The position numbers and the translations under genes are program-made. The notes below the pieces were generated by a model. It was given only the letters and a program-made list of their open reading frames with translations, searched no databases and was not told the DNA's origin. A stretch of DNA of 64,000 bases. Origin: Hemileia vastatrix (lineage: Eukaryota; Basidiomycota; Pucciniomycetes; Pucciniales; Zaghouaniaceae). Of this stretch, positions 23,511 through 35,492 are shown one piece after another. The stretch lies in NCBI GenBank assembly GCA_030280995.1, contig JASXTE010000002.1, forward strand, positions 36,453,183 through 36,517,182, read 5' to 3'. The stretch's first letter is position 1; each line of letters begins with the position of its first letter.

Positions 23511-24239
23511 CTGATTTTCAAAATTTTAAAAAAACTTGAAAATTGATAATGAAAATGACAACATGAGGAGTTGAATAAGTCCACTTCTATCCAGATAAGA
23601 GTCCTACATATATTTAAGTATGAAATTCTCATAGAAAGAAAGAGATATCATATAGGCATGAAAAAAAGAGATGAAACTTACCTTTATTGAAAGGTAGGAA
23701 AAATATAGTAAGAAAGAGTAAAGTTGGAATTTGGGGAAATTGAATATGAAGCAAGAAAAATGCTTAAAGAATGTGCAATTTATGTGTTTCAATGACATGG
23801 AACCAAAAAAAGTGAAATAGGTGAAAGGGGGGATGAAGAGTAGGATGATGGAGAAAAAAAAATATAGAAAAAAAGTAGATAAGAAAAAAGGTTAATAATA
23901 CCTTGAAAATCAAAAAAATACTTACATAAAAAATTTTAGATACAAAATAGAAAAAAAAACAGAAAAAAACCAAAAATATGACTTACCTGGAGAGATAATT
24001 TGAGAAAAAATTAACTTCAAATTTTTTGAGGGATGAAAGAGGAGATAAGAAAATGTATATGAGTGATGAAAGAAAAAAAAATGACTGAAAAATTATGTGA
24101 TTGTAGAATATATGCATTTTCATGTTGAGTTGATGAAGGAAAACAAAGAGACTTAAATAAAAGAGACTCTAACAGAAAATACAAAATCAAAGTCAATATG
24201 TGATAAAAAATAAACATTCTAAGGTAAAATTTGTGCAAA

Positions 24240-24480
24240 GTCCTGAAAAACTGTCTAAAACTGGGTACAGATAGATTAAGAAGTTTTTGGATGGTGTAAT
24301 TGGGGGTATAAAGTACTTGAGGTTTTCTTGGAAGAAGGTAATGTTTCATGGCCATTTTTGATAAAAAAGAAAATCTTCTTCAAGATCAGAATTTCAATCA
24401 GAGTTTATAAGGATATCAAGAGAAATGAAAGTCCTTGCTTGATTTAGCTTATCATGAGTTGAGAGTGAGGAAGGCATGAC
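24240..24480 (-). pseudogene. PIF/Harbinger nuclease N-terminal scrap (H3)
   Basis: The minus-strand segment NSDLEEDFLFYQKWP and following residues resemble the N-terminal region of the nuclease in H5 and H6 (GLEDTLANISFLFKK...). No catalytic motif remains. The downstream tail (24130-23985, minus) again shows CTCTCCAG/GTAAGTCAT. Confidence 0.4.
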
Positions 24481-25350
24481 TCTTATATGGTATAAAAATT
24501 TAAATGAGGTATGATCCTTTGATTTATGAAGTGTTATGCTGCAGAGTGCTGTGTATGAATGAGATGATGCTGAAAAAATCAGTGAAATGAGTTTTATGAT
24601 GAAACCTGAAAGTTTGGTTGAGAAAGTGCAGATTTGAGTGAAATAAGTGACTTGTTTCTTTTTTGAAATCCACTAGTGTTGAGGATAGTGTGTTTCAGAA
24701 ATCCACACTTAGATAAGTGCTTATTTTACAGAACTGACACACCCTAATAATAAAACTCTGAGTTTCTTACTCATAAAGTGTTACCCTGAATAGCTTATAA
24801 ATGAGCATATGAGCTTGGTTATATTTGATAGGGGGTTTCAGTTTTGACAAATCTGCACTTAATTTAAGTGCAGATTTCAATGCAAATCAGCCCTTTTTTC
24901 CTGGTTTTTTTTCACAATCACATGTCAACATCCCTGTTACATGTGAAACTCTGACCTCTATCCCCTCATCAATCTTTGGCACATATATTAGGGGGTTTCA
25001 AACATTACCAAATACACCAAATAAAAATGCCACAAAAAAGGTACCAATCCGGCCATCAAAAAATGAAATACACCTTACCTGGACAGGCATATTTCAACAG
25101 TGTATTTGTCCCCAAAAATTTCTTCTTTTGGGTCAAACAAGTCATCAAAACACTTCCCTTCATCATCATGATTAGTCAGCACTAGGTACAAAGATGCCAA
25201 AACTAGGTACAAAATTGCCAACACCTAGGTTTTTTTCACTGAATCTTTAAGGGCTTATTCATATGAGCAAGGTATATGAATTACCAGAACTTAATCAATC
25301 CCATGATCATACACTTACCCTTATTCTTTACCACTGGTCACTAACATAAC

Positions 25351-26588
25351 ATGCCACTTTCAGTCTTCAATCAACTTGAGATTACTGCTGCAGCTGTAGC
25401 TATTGATCTAATTGTTAATCCTGATACCAATTCTGATGCATAAATTCACTTGGTTTTCACATGAAAAATGTTGGAGAGCTGCTACTTATTTCATAGAACA
25501 CCTTCCATATGACACCAACCTCAATATCACCTTGATGGTTTTGCCAAAATTACTGAAGCTATCTTTCAACATATGTTTTGTTAAACTTTTCCTGTCTTTC
25601 ATAGTTTAATTGAATTGATTCAAGATCATTAAATTATCAAAAATATTTCTTGTTGTCCTCAAATAGATCCAGCTATTCAAATATCTGTGGCACTTTTCTG
25701 TTTTGGCTCAAATGAGAATGGTGCAGCATTAACCCCTCTTGAAAACCTCTTCCAGCTTAGTCAAGGAACAGGTCACCTTTATACAAAGCAAGTAATAACT
25801 GCAATTCTTTCTCTTGAAGCTCAACTTCTAAAATGGCCCAATGAAAAAGAGAGGTTAGAGAACTCTCAGGTGATGCAAAAAGGTTTTCCTGGCTGCATTG
25901 GTTTTGTTGATGGTACCACCATACCTTTGAGTCAAAAACCTTGCAGAGATGGAAATAACTATTTTGATCACAAAAAAAGGTGGTATTTTTTTCTTTTATA
26001 GTTTCAAAAAAATCTCATATTAATCTTTCCCTTTTTTTTAGGTACTCAATTACTCTTCAATTGGTTTGTCATATTAAGAAGAAATTCATTTTTTTTATGC
26101 TGGATTCCCTGGTGCTAGCCATGATTCTTCTGTATTTCAGAAAATGAATATTTCTCAACATCCTCAATATTTTTTTGATAAAAATAAATATCTTCTAGAA
26201 GACTTTGGTTATTCAAATGGTTTTTATGTCCTCCCTGCATTTTGTGAGACTGGTGATGAAGGAAGTGAAAAATAAAGATTAAATACTCATCTAGAAAAAT
26301 CTCATGTTAGGATTGAGCATGCAATAGGGATACTGAATGGCCAATTTGCTTTTCTAAAAAAAACTAAGGACTCCACTCTGTAACAAAAAAGAAATTAACA
26401 CTGCTGTAGACTGGCTTACTGCTTGTCTTATATTAAAAAATCTTCTTGCTAACTTAAAAGATGGATGGAATGAGTTTTATGAAGATGAGATTCCTGATCC
26501 ACCTGCACCAACTTTGTCATCTCAACCCAGTTCTATCCATGCTAAAATACTGCCAATCACCCTTTCTCATTTTGAGGGCCTAGATTAA
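25351..26588 (+). pseudogene. PIF/Harbinger DDE nuclease (H2 copy, spliced, decayed)
   Basis: From the probable start MPLSVFNQLEIT the frame contains stops. The block 25687-25972 is open and carries the first catalytic Asp in GFVDGTTIPLSQKP. A 68-bp intron (GTGGTA...TTTTAG) follows at about 25973-26040, at the same place as in H5. The second half has frame changes. DDE-region residues are partly visible (SHDSSVF, later RIEHAIG in another frame). The C-terminus NLLANLKDGWNEFYEDE matches the other copies and ends LPITLSHFEGLD. In PIF/Harbinger elements this protein cuts and rejoins DNA together with the Myb-like partner. It is not functional as it stands. Confidence 0.75.
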
Positions 26589-27393
26589 CTGATTTACCAT
26601 TTTGTTTTTTGTGTAATAATTTTTGCCAATGAAATTCCTCAGTTTCTCAGTTTTATTTGTTTTGGTTCAGCTCCCAGACTTGAAATCACATAACATTTGA
26701 AAATGCATAAAATTTCTAAGATTCTGTCTCACTAAGATATTTTGTCTTCTCTTCATCTCTAATTTCCATCATTCATTGTTGGTTCTGATACTTCTCACTT
26801 CACAACACTCAAAGTAAGTCATTTTCTCATTTTTTTAAATTTAATTGCTAATTGAAATGTCTTTTTTCTTGTCCCTATTTTTTGTTTCTTTTTTTAACAT
26901 TTTTTTTGTTTTTATTGCTGATTTATATGATCTTATTTCCCTTCCTCCATTTTTTTCCATTTTTTCTTCTTCTCTATCATTTTTATTCTTGATTTATTGA
27001 AGTTTTGGTGTTTTTTGGTCAATTTTAGGCGTTTTCACTTTTTTGGCCTTTTTCTTTGCTAAATCACTTTGGAATCATTTGGAAACAATTTGGAAACTTT
27101 TTCAGAGTGATTTCCACTTACTTTGAAGTATTTTTTGCCTGTTTTTGGTATTCTATTTTTTTAAAACCTTCCAGAAACATTTGCCAAGCATTTCTCAATG
27201 AATTTGAGGTGTTTTTGGGCTACTTTAGGTCTATTTTTTTACTACTTCAATTCAGAAATGTTTGGAAACCATTTGAAAATATTTTAAAAGTATTTTAAAG
27301 TCTTTTAAGTTTTTTTGGAACTTTTTTCTAAGTTAAGATAAAAAGTTGAGATAAAACAAAAAACATTAGGTAGAAAAAAAAAGTATGGGGTGT
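26589..27393 (+). other. Non-coding tail of the H2 nuclease
   Basis: T-rich sequence with AACATTTGAAAATGCAT-type words and a GTAAGTCATTTTCT donor near 26815, as after the other nuclease copies. From about 26990 it is a degenerate GGAAAC/TTTGGAA repeat similar to 29990-30730. Confidence 0.5.
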
Positions 27394-27643
27394 TACTATG
27401 CAATATAGGGGGTGGACTTTCTAGCAAGTCCCCAACCTGAACTCAGATGGAACTCAGACTGAACTCATACTGAATCCATACTGAGCTCTACTTGAACACC
27501 CCCCTAAAACTGTTCTGCTGAGTAGAGCTCATCCCTGATTGTATGGTTCCTTTGTAAGTAGCTCAATGTGTGTTCAATCTGTGGTGAGTTTGGGTCCAAG
27601 GTTGCAGACTCACTAGCAAGTCTGCCCCCCATATTGTGTGGTG
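27394..27643. mobile_element. CACTA-like MITE, copy 1 (in H2)
   Basis: 250 bp with TGT on both sides (27391-27393 and 27644-27646). Ends are (C)ACTATGCAATATAGGGGG... and the complementary ...CCCCCCATATTGTGTGGTG. Just inside lies AGCAAGTC within a palindrome. The internal part has repeated GAACTCAGA / GAACTCATACTG words. Nearly the same sequence occurs at 32863-33123. Confidence 0.8.
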
Positions 27644-28163
27644 TGTGATATAGGTTGTCAAATTTTATTTATATTTCACAAATTAACATTTTAAAAGTCA
27701 TATATGATACTCTACTTACCTAAATTAATGAGCCATTAGGGCAATTGTCATACAACAGTAATCAAGAGGAAATTTGTTTTTCTCATGAGGTTTGTGTATA
27801 CATTTGTGTTTAATTTCATTGAAATTGGTCACAGACAATTTCCACTCTCATTTTTACTCGAATTTTAATTAATTTAGGCTTTTTAATTATCTTATAAGAC
27901 TTTTTTACATGTTAATTTATGAAATGAACATAAATTTTGGAAATCTATGCCCCTACTTTAATAAAACACAGGGGTGGGTATTGCCATTTTTTTTGTCATA
28001 ATTTTTTTTTCTGATTTAGAAAAAAAAATGGTGCTCCCCACCCCCTGTTATGATAAATAGCAGGGGAGGTTATTTCCAAAAAAGCTTGATTTCTTGATTT
28101 TTCAGCATTGAGTTGATTCATTTTTAATTCATTGGCTTGTAACTGAATTTTGGTGTTTTCCAA
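27644..28163. other. Convergent intergenic region of H2
   Basis: AT-rich sequence between the nuclease tail and the end of the Myb/coiled-coil gene, with short G- and C-runs near 27970-28060. No gene seen. Confidence 0.5.
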
Positions 28164-29272
28164 TCAAAATTGATTATTTTTAAATTTCTCATCATCCTCT
28201 CTTTGAATCCTAACCTTCTCCCTCTCCAAATATAAAAAATCTTTCTCACTTTCTAAAAATTTTTCTTCCTTTGAATGTGAATGAAACCACTTCTTTTCCT
28301 CAAAAAGTAGATGATGTTCTGCAGTTTTTTCATGAGACTCCAAATTCATGATTTCAATTTGCCCTTGTTCTTTTTCTGCAAAAAGTTTAAGTTTTAATAG
28401 TAAGAGAAATAAATTAGGAAAAATTCTTTATTCAAAACCAAAGTAAAAAATATAACCTTGTTTGCATTTATTAAAAATCTCCCCATAAGCAGAAAAAACA
28501 GCCTTTTGATATTGAATGAGTTGTCCCAAAACTAGAAGAAGCTCTTTGCTTGTGTCTGTTTCTAGGAGGGGTTGATTCTTTATCTTCTAATCTTTTATTG
28601 TCAGCTACTTCCTTACAAATTTCTGGATTCGATGAGACTTGGGTCTGGTTTATACATGGGGAGTAAATCAGCACTACAAAAGAAAAAATAATAGCAAAAG
28701 TAGTTTAGTCTTACTACTATGGGATCATCAAGCTCAATGTCAGAATATGCAGATGGTTCTCCAAATTCTGGAGAGTCAATTGAAGGATCTAAAGAAAATC
28801 TTGACTATTTGTATGAGACTCAGCAATTCTTGGACCTTGATTCATGTGCAAGGGGTTGAAATTGGGCCTTTTTTAAAAAAATTTGTCCATTTGATGATAA
28901 AGAGGAAACATAGAGTTGAGTTTTTCAGAAACAGATGTGATTCCATGCTTTTCATCATCTTTGGTAACTCCAAACCCAGTTGAAGAATAAGCCATCTTTG
29001 CTTTCTTGTATTTTGTTTGATAGTTTTTAAAATCTTTTCCTCATTTGCTTTGATGTCAATTCAATCTTACCTTTAGTTTTTTTTTTCAAATCCACTGTCA
29101 TTTGATTAAAGCCACTCAATTTTGATGGGGGTGGACAACCAAATTGAGTGGAATTTGCACAGCCAAAACAGGCATCAAAATTAGATTTAATTTTCAGCAA
29201 GTTCATTACAATCTGTAGGTCAGACAGTTTCAATTGAGTAAATTTTTGAGAGGTAGAATTTGGACAAGGCAT
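28164..29272 (-). pseudogene. Myb/SANT-like plus coiled-coil protein (H2 copy, decayed)
   Basis: The first exon (29272-29027) has the DNA-binding region in divergent form (QLKLSDLQIVMNLLK, FGCPPPSKLSGF, KGKIELTSKQM), then a stop. Next comes YQTKYKKAKMAYSSTGFGV in another frame, an acidic middle (around 28640-28500: EVADNKRLEDKE) and a Glu/Lys-rich coiled-coil end (28349-28164: LEREKVRIQREDDEKF). Exon layout parallels the intact H5 gene. Frames are broken by stops. Confidence 0.6.
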
Positions 29273-29731
29273 GATAAATTTACACTAAACAAATAAATTA
29301 GTGAAAAAAGAAAATTTTTTTGAAGAAAAGGAGAAACTAACAAGTATTTTAGATATTTATGATGATTTGTATAAAAATGAGAAGTTGTGAGTATAGAAAT
29401 TTGAGCAGGAAAGTTTTCTAAAAAACAGTTGAAAATGTAATAGACTTACTGTGGTGTGAAAGAGAAAAATTTGATTTGGAAATGAACTGGGGCAGAAGAG
29501 TATTGATGTGGAGTATATAGGTGAGGATAGAAGGAAGGTGATGTGCAGCTGATTGGGAGGATGTGAGTAATTGTGGGCTGAATTGTGCTTAAGAAAATTG
29601 TACAAAAGTAGGACATATTCAACCCCATTTTTGAGACCCCAAGTACCAAATCAGCCATGTCTCATGGCATTTTTGTGTGGTGTTTTTCAAAAGAAGCACA
29701 CTAGGTGTGTTTGGTAATGTTTGAGATCCCC

Positions 29732-30916
29732 TATTTGTAATGGTAATTTTGCATTTTAAATGAATATTTCTGTTTTCAATACACACATCCTCATAATGAA
29801 TATCATATTACTTTCATGATGTGATTCTCCTTCCATATTCCCCCAACTATCTTTCTCTTCACTTTTTATTCTGCCATTTCATCAAGGTGTGTGTTTTTTA
29901 ATCTTCTTATCACTTTCATGCTTTTCTCATTCTTCACCCTCATGTTTTCTAATCTGTCCTTCTATTTTTTCTTTTATTTTTTCTATTTCTAATTGCTTCA
30001 GAAACAGTTTCAGAACATTTACAAACAGTTTCTGAGAGTTTTCCATAAGTATTTTTTTTTCCTTGGAAATGTGTCAGAAACATTTTTGAGATGTTTCCAA
30101 GTGTTTTACTGACCTTTTTTTTTTTTTTCTTTTTTCTCTCTTTTTAATTGCTTTAGAAACAGTCCCAGAACTTTTCGGAAATGTTTCCTGGTGTTTTCTG
30201 TAAGTTTTTTTTCTTTCTTATTTTTGCTTTGGAAATGCTTTCAAGACCTTTCCAAGTGCTTTATTGAATTTTTTTTTTTTTGCTTTTTTTATTGTTTTCC
30301 TTTTCTTTTTATTTCTTTTCTCTTTATTATTGCTTTGGAAACAGTTCCAAAATTTTTCCAAGTGTTTTCAGTAAGTTTTTTTTTCTGCTTTGGAAGCTTC
30401 TCCAAGATGTTTCCAAGCATCTTACTGACATTTTTTTCCCTTTTTTTTTTCTCTTTCTCATCACTTTGGAAATAGTTCCAAAACATTTCCAAACTTTTTC
30501 CAAATGTTTTCTGTAATTTTTTTTTCCATGGAAATGCCATTGGAAACATTTATGAGATGCTTCCAAGTGTTTTACTGAATTTTTTTTTTTTTCATTCTAA
30601 TCACTTTTAAAACAGTTTTATAATTTTTAAAACCATTTTCTGTGTATGTGTGTGTGGGGGGGGGTTTGTTCTTTTTTTTTGTTTTTTTTTTGAAATTTCT
30701 TTGGAAATGTTTCCAAGTGCTTTACTAATTTTTTTTTATTTTTTGGGTTGTTCTTTTTTTTTCTCTTCAGATAATGTTTTCCATGATTAATGAAAAGTAA
30801 ATCATTAGGGAGGGAGGCTAAATATGGTAAATAAAGGATTTCCAAAGATTCATTTTCTTTTCATAAATTTAAAATTAATAGTGAGTGTCATACTCTGCAC
30901 AATAAAAGTGAGGCAG
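29732..30916. repeat. Degenerate GGAAATG/TTTCCAAG repeat region with Tet-like scrap
   Basis: 29990-30730 consists of imperfect units built around TTTGGAAA, TTTCCAAGTGTTTTACTGA and poly-T. The Phe- or Lys-rich ORFs on both strands are by-products. At about 30783-30836 KSLGREAKYGK before a stop resembles the C-terminal end of the Tet-like protein in H1, suggesting an older element piece. No intact gene. Confidence 0.5.
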
Positions 30917-33731
30917 CAGGGAGGGTCATTAATGTTTTTTCCAGACTTGAGAAACAAACAGGGGTATATGTGAAAATCTTCAGATCATACAAAAGAGGAG
31001 AGTTTTGTAACAGAACTCTTGACACTTAGCAATCTGAAAAAGGGATTGTTCATGAAAAATCACTTCCTTACTACCATCAACAAAACAGCAAGATCAAACA
31101 ATACAATCAAACTTTAACCAAATCCATCAGAACCCTATTATTTTTGAGTCAACTACCAAAAATTGTTTTGGAGTTTTTCCTTTAAATGGGCGGCCTCATA
31201 TATCCTCAACAGAATTCCAAACAAAACCTCACAAGATAAGACACCATATGAAGCCATGTTTGTCCTAAAACCTTAATTAGATGTCATCATAAAATTTGGG
31301 GAAATAGCCTATGTACACATCCCAGAGGAAAAGAGGCAGAAACTTGATTCACAGCAAAAAAAATGCTATGTTATAGGCTACCCCATGGGAATGAAAGGTT
31401 GACTGTTCTGGAATCCCTCAGCTAAAAAATTACTTGCCTCTGGATAGGGCATCTTTTATAGAACAACTTATCCAGACTAACACACCAGAATCATCTGAAA
31501 GAACATCTCTGGATTTCACTATTGAACAACACCACAGTGAGTCATGACAATCATCAGTTAAGAGATTTCAAACATCAATGAAATTATGCTTGATCAAGGG
31601 AAGACATCTCAATCCATTCTTGAAGAACTGTGCCTTCTTTGTGACTGAAGTCCCAAAAATCATTCAAAGAAGCAAAACATTCCAAAAGAAGTTCAGGATG
31701 GACAAAAGCATGTCAAACAGAAATCAATAGCCTCACCACTATGAATGGATGAACTTTTCAAAATCCTCCTAAAGGGGCTAGAATTTTTGACACCAAGTGG
31801 GGTTTTGCAGAAAAAAGTAGATAGCTTGACAGGCCAAACCAAACTCAAAGCAAGATATGTCACAAAGGGTTTCAGGCAAGTAAAAGTTGTCCACTACTCA
31901 TCAAACTTTGAGCTAAAAGCTTCTTTTACTATCCAACACTTAATCCTAACAATAGCAGCTACTAATAACATGGCTTTTTCACTTATTTGACGTCACTGCA
32001 GCATATCTGTACAGTCCCATTGACAAAGACATATGGGTGAAAGACCCACCCATTTTTGAATACAATGTTGGAAAAACTTTCAAGCTGAAAAAAAGCTTTG
32101 TATGGTACTTTCCAGGAAGCAAGATGCTGGTTGTAACATTTTGTAAATCAAATATAATAAATAGGATACTGTATGTCAAAATATGATGACAGTATTTATT
32201 TCCTGTGAAACTCTCAATCAAAAGCTATGATATGGGTGCATGTTAATGATGGACTTGTCACAGACAACAGTATCTAAATGCTAAAATAAATAGAAAATGA
32301 CCTCTGTTAATGACTAATCATAAAATGGAAAGAGAACCTAGCTGGAATAGTAGGACTCAAGGGTGAAAAGAAACACCAAAGGTTTCCAACTCAGCTAACC
32401 AGACTTAATCAACAAACTCATAAAAAATCACCATCCAACTCTCCTAACACATCATAAACCACTTCCAACTAACATAGACCTTAGCACATCCAGCAAGTCA
32501 AACAATCCCATGAGGCCAACAGAATACTTTTCCATAGCTGGTTCCCTAACCTTCATTGCCACAGCAACTCACTCTGATTTAAGTTTCACAGTAAATCAAC
32601 TGGCCTGACATGATAAAAAAACCAAATGATGAACATTGGAGAGCCCTGAAGCATTTTTTCTAGGCTACCTACTTTACACATCTGACAAAAAATAAACCTA
32701 TATCCCAAGCTTGACTGACTCTAAACTGCCTGTAAATGTATACTCTGATGCCAACTGGTGTGGAGAATTCTCAATATCCACGGGTGGAGTGATTATCACT
32801 ATGAACAAGGTACTAATCTTCTGGTCATCAATGAGAATTCCATCTGCTTCCACCTCAACATGCACTACGCAATATAGGGGGTGGACTTGCTAGCAAGTCC
32901 TCAACCTGAACTCAGATGGAACTCAGATGGAACTCAGACTGAACTCATACTGAACCCATACTGAACTCTACTTGAACACCCACCTAAAACTGTTCTGCTG
33001 AGTGGTGTTCATCCCTGATTGAATGGTTCCTTTATCAATAGCTCAATGTGTGTTCAATCTATGGTGAGTTTGGGTCCAAGGTTGCGGACTTGCTAGCAAG
33101 TCCGCCCCCCATATTGTGTGGTGATGCCATTCAAAATATATGGCACTAGGCACTACCACAAAGACAGGCTTATGAATCCAAAAATCTCCTATGTGAGCAT
33201 GTGGGGTTTGACTACCCATTCAAAATAATTGGCAACAATCAAGCATCAATCAAAGTCTTGAAAGATGAAACATCCAACAAAAGAACATGACACAGCAACC
33301 ACAAATTCTATTTTTTCAATGAGCAACTACACAAAAAGAAGGCTACAATCAAATGGGGTCCAACCAGAAAAACAAAAAGTGGAAATCATGACAAAACCTC
33401 TCAACAAATAAAGGCATGAAAAAGGAATTCTTAGCACTAGGACTCATATGATACTTTTATTTAATACTTTATTACTAAAATCTTTTCTCTTCTCTCAGTA
33501 TCTAGTTTCTCTCTATAATTAGTTGGTTAATTTATTACCAAGCAAGGCATCTTTTCAAGGGGTTGGGTATTAGGTCTTGACTATGCTGCAGTATCACAAT
33601 GTATATATACCTGTCAGCACATCTGAGTTTGATAAATGAACTTGTGACAATAACCAATTGCAGAGTTTCCCCTTTAACTACCAATAAAGGTATACCCTTT
33701 GACCCAAAAACTGAACTTGAAATCTAGTTCA
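30917..33731 (+). pseudogene. Ty1/copia retrotransposon remnant (integrase, RT, RNase H)
   Basis: Recognisable in several frames: integrase pieces (GEFCN, IVHEKSLPYYHQQN, LPHGNERLTV area), reverse transcriptase (KARYVTKGFRQ, FDVTAAYLYSPIDKD, WVKDPP) and RNase H (VYSDANWCGEFSISTGG, then SKYMALG). The fragments are full of stops and frame changes. gag and the 5' LTR are missing. A purine-rich AAGGGGTTGGG at 33555-33567 may be the polypurine tract, with a short 3' LTR of about 160 bp ending in CTAGTTCA (33731), but its other copy is absent. A CACTA-like MITE has landed in the RNase H region. Confidence 0.75.
32863..33123. mobile_element. CACTA-like MITE, copy 2 (in copia RNase H)
   Basis: 261 bp, ATG duplicated on both sides (32860-32862 and 33124-33126). 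The left end is CACTACGCAATATAGGGGGT and the right end is its near-complement finishing in GTGGTG. The perfect 18-bp palindrome GGACTTGCTAGCAAGTCC occurs inside both ends. Removing the element and one ATG restores the copia reading STCHSKYMALG, which independently confirms both borders. Starting CACTA plus a 3-bp duplication fits CMC/EnSpm-type transposons; no transposase is encoded. Confidence 0.85.
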
Positions 33732-33944
33732 GGGGGTTTTCCCCCCTGTGTGATGCTTTGAGTTATGAAGTGTTATGCTTCAGAGTGCTGTATATAAAAA
33801 TGAGATGATACTGACAAATCAGTGAAACAGGACTTGATAATGAAACCAGCCCTTTTTAGGGATGAGAGAGTGCAGATTTGAATGAAATAAATAAGTGACT
33901 TCTTTTTCATAGTTTGAAATACACAAGTGTTGAGGATAATGTGT

Positions 33945-34285
33945 GTCAAGGGGTCTTTTGTGACTAGAAGGTTTTTAATGGCAGTCCAATGGCGGTAACA
34001 GGGGAATTTTTGGATCTGAGAGTTTAGGGTACGTATTTATATCTTTTTATTTGTTTTAATCAAATATAAGAGGTAAAATTTTTTATTGTTATTATGAATT
34101 AAAGAGATAGAACTATGAGAATGTAATTACTAAAACTAATAATTAATAGAAATAAGTATTAAATAACATAAATGTTTGTTAAATGTGAATAAGTAATGGA
34201 ATGCTTAAAAACAAACAAAAAGAGAGGCCTTATATAGGCAAAGGAGAGCCAAAGCACAACAATAAAATTCTAAAAACAGTCATAT

Positions 34286-34316
<31 letters not shown>

Positions 34317-34425
34317 AAAAAAAGAATATTCCAGAACGAATATTTTCAAATAATAAAGTTGTTCTAAAAAGAAGGTATCAAAAAGATGTTTTTACAGAAT
34401 ATGACAAGAATACATTATTATTATG

Positions 34426-34458
<33 letters not shown>

Positions 34459-34529
34459 TTTTATTTTTTTTATTTTTTTAATAGTCACTGTAAAGGTCAA
34501 TTCTAAATAAGAAATTTGATTATTTTTTA

Positions 34530-34561
<32 letters not shown>

Positions 34562-34919
34562 TATTTTTTATTTTTTTTTTTGTATATATATATATATATA
34601 TATTTATTTTTATTTGAATATTAAATTTTGTATTTTTATTTAAAATCTATTTTTTAATAAAAAAATTTTTTTTTTCATTTCTTTCAACCAGTTAATGAGC
34701 ACGGTATCAGAAAAATTAAAAAAAAAAAAAAAAAAAAGAGACACTTTTATATTTAATTTTAATTATTCAAGAACTTTACCATCTTGTAATGAGTCAAATT
34801 TATGATAAGTAATTTGAATGTAATCAATTTATACTTACAAGAATTAAAATAATAAGGTGTGGCTTCATCCAGTAAATAATTAATTATTTTACTGGGTAAG
34901 TCTAGTAGCCTGGCTGACA
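33945..34919 (+). repeat. Solo LTR (gypsy-type), TSD ATGTG
   Basis: Begins TGTCA and ends TGACA, with ATGTG directly before (33940-33944) and after (34920-34924). 975 bp. The flanks join into a sequence matching the H3 right end (about 24685-24710). It contains a TATATAGGC promoter-like motif near 34234, a (GA)n tract at 34288 and (ATT)n and (TA)n tracts. No internal region, so it arose by LTR-LTR recombination. Confidence 0.85.
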
Positions 34920-35010
34920 ATGTGTTTCTGAAATCCACATTTAGATAAGTACAGATTGGGTCAAACCTAAACTTCTTTAAGTGCAGATGTGTAAGTGCAG
35001 CATTCTGCTA

Positions 35011-35460
35011 ACCTTGAACACACACACAACACACACACACACACATTAACCCCTTCCTTATTATAATATATACAGTGTCTCAAAGTTAACAAATTTTTTA
35101 TTTATATTTTAAAATAAAAATAAAAATCATCATCATCAACACAGTCAATCTAGTGGAAAAAAAAAAAATTAAAATTAAAATTAAAAAAAAAAAAAGAAAA
35201 AGAAAGAAGTATTTTTTTTTTGAAATGGAAGAAGATTTTTTTTCTTTCTTTCTTCTTTTTCTTTCCTATAGAAGAGAACACAATAATAATTACTGACTGG
35301 CTGACTGACACCCTTAAAAATCATTTCCACTTTTTTATTATTGACACTCTCACCACCTCTGACAAGCCGCATCAACCAAATTATTCATCAATTGATCAAC
35401 TGCCCTTCTTCTACAACAAGCTGACACTCCCTCCCTCTCTCTCCTCTTATATATATACAT

Positions 35461-35492
<32 letters not shown>

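Larger units (their letters stand above)
20222..24744. mobile_element. PIF/Harbinger-like element H3 (decayed, three-gene type)
   Basis: Termini are GGGGGTGTCAGTTCTG at 20222 and CAGAACTGACACACCC ending at 24744, a near-perfect inverted repeat. It is flanked by TAATAA-type sequence on both sides, so the target duplication cannot be pinned. From left to right: Myb/SANT remnant (plus), Tet-like C-terminal scrap (minus), repeated non-coding tail, nuclease N-terminal scrap (minus). This order equals H5 and H7. The subterminal regions match the outer parts of H4. Confidence 0.7.
24991..29731. mobile_element. PIF/Harbinger-like element H2 (two-gene type), inserted in H4
   Basis: Termini are GGGGGTTTCAAACATTACCA at 24991 and TGGTAATGTTTGAGATCCCC ending at 29731. 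The left flank is TTA; the right flank is TAT, so the duplication is imperfect. It encodes a DDE nuclease (plus) from the left end and a Myb/SANT plus coiled-coil protein (minus) from the right end, converging. There is no Tet-like gene between them. A 250-bp CACTA-like MITE is inserted at 27394-27643. The left flank belongs to H4. Confidence 0.75.
24831..35010. mobile_element. PIF/Harbinger-like element H4, heavily interrupted (right end approximate)
   Basis: The left end GGGGGTTTCAGTTTTGAC plus the next 150 bp resemble the left end of H3. The segments 33755-33944 and 34920-34960 resemble the right end of H3 (24510-24710). Between them lie element H2, a Ty1/copia remnant and a solo LTR, all apparently inserted later. 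A perfect 14-bp hairpin (24849-24877) sits just inside the left end. The right terminus itself is eroded, and whether the left and right parts belonged to one element is inferred. Confidence 0.4.

Noticed and set aside
30191..30566. Phe/Ser-rich and Lys-rich overlapping ORFs
   Set aside because: By-products of the T-rich degenerate repeat; open in several frames at once without protein-like composition.
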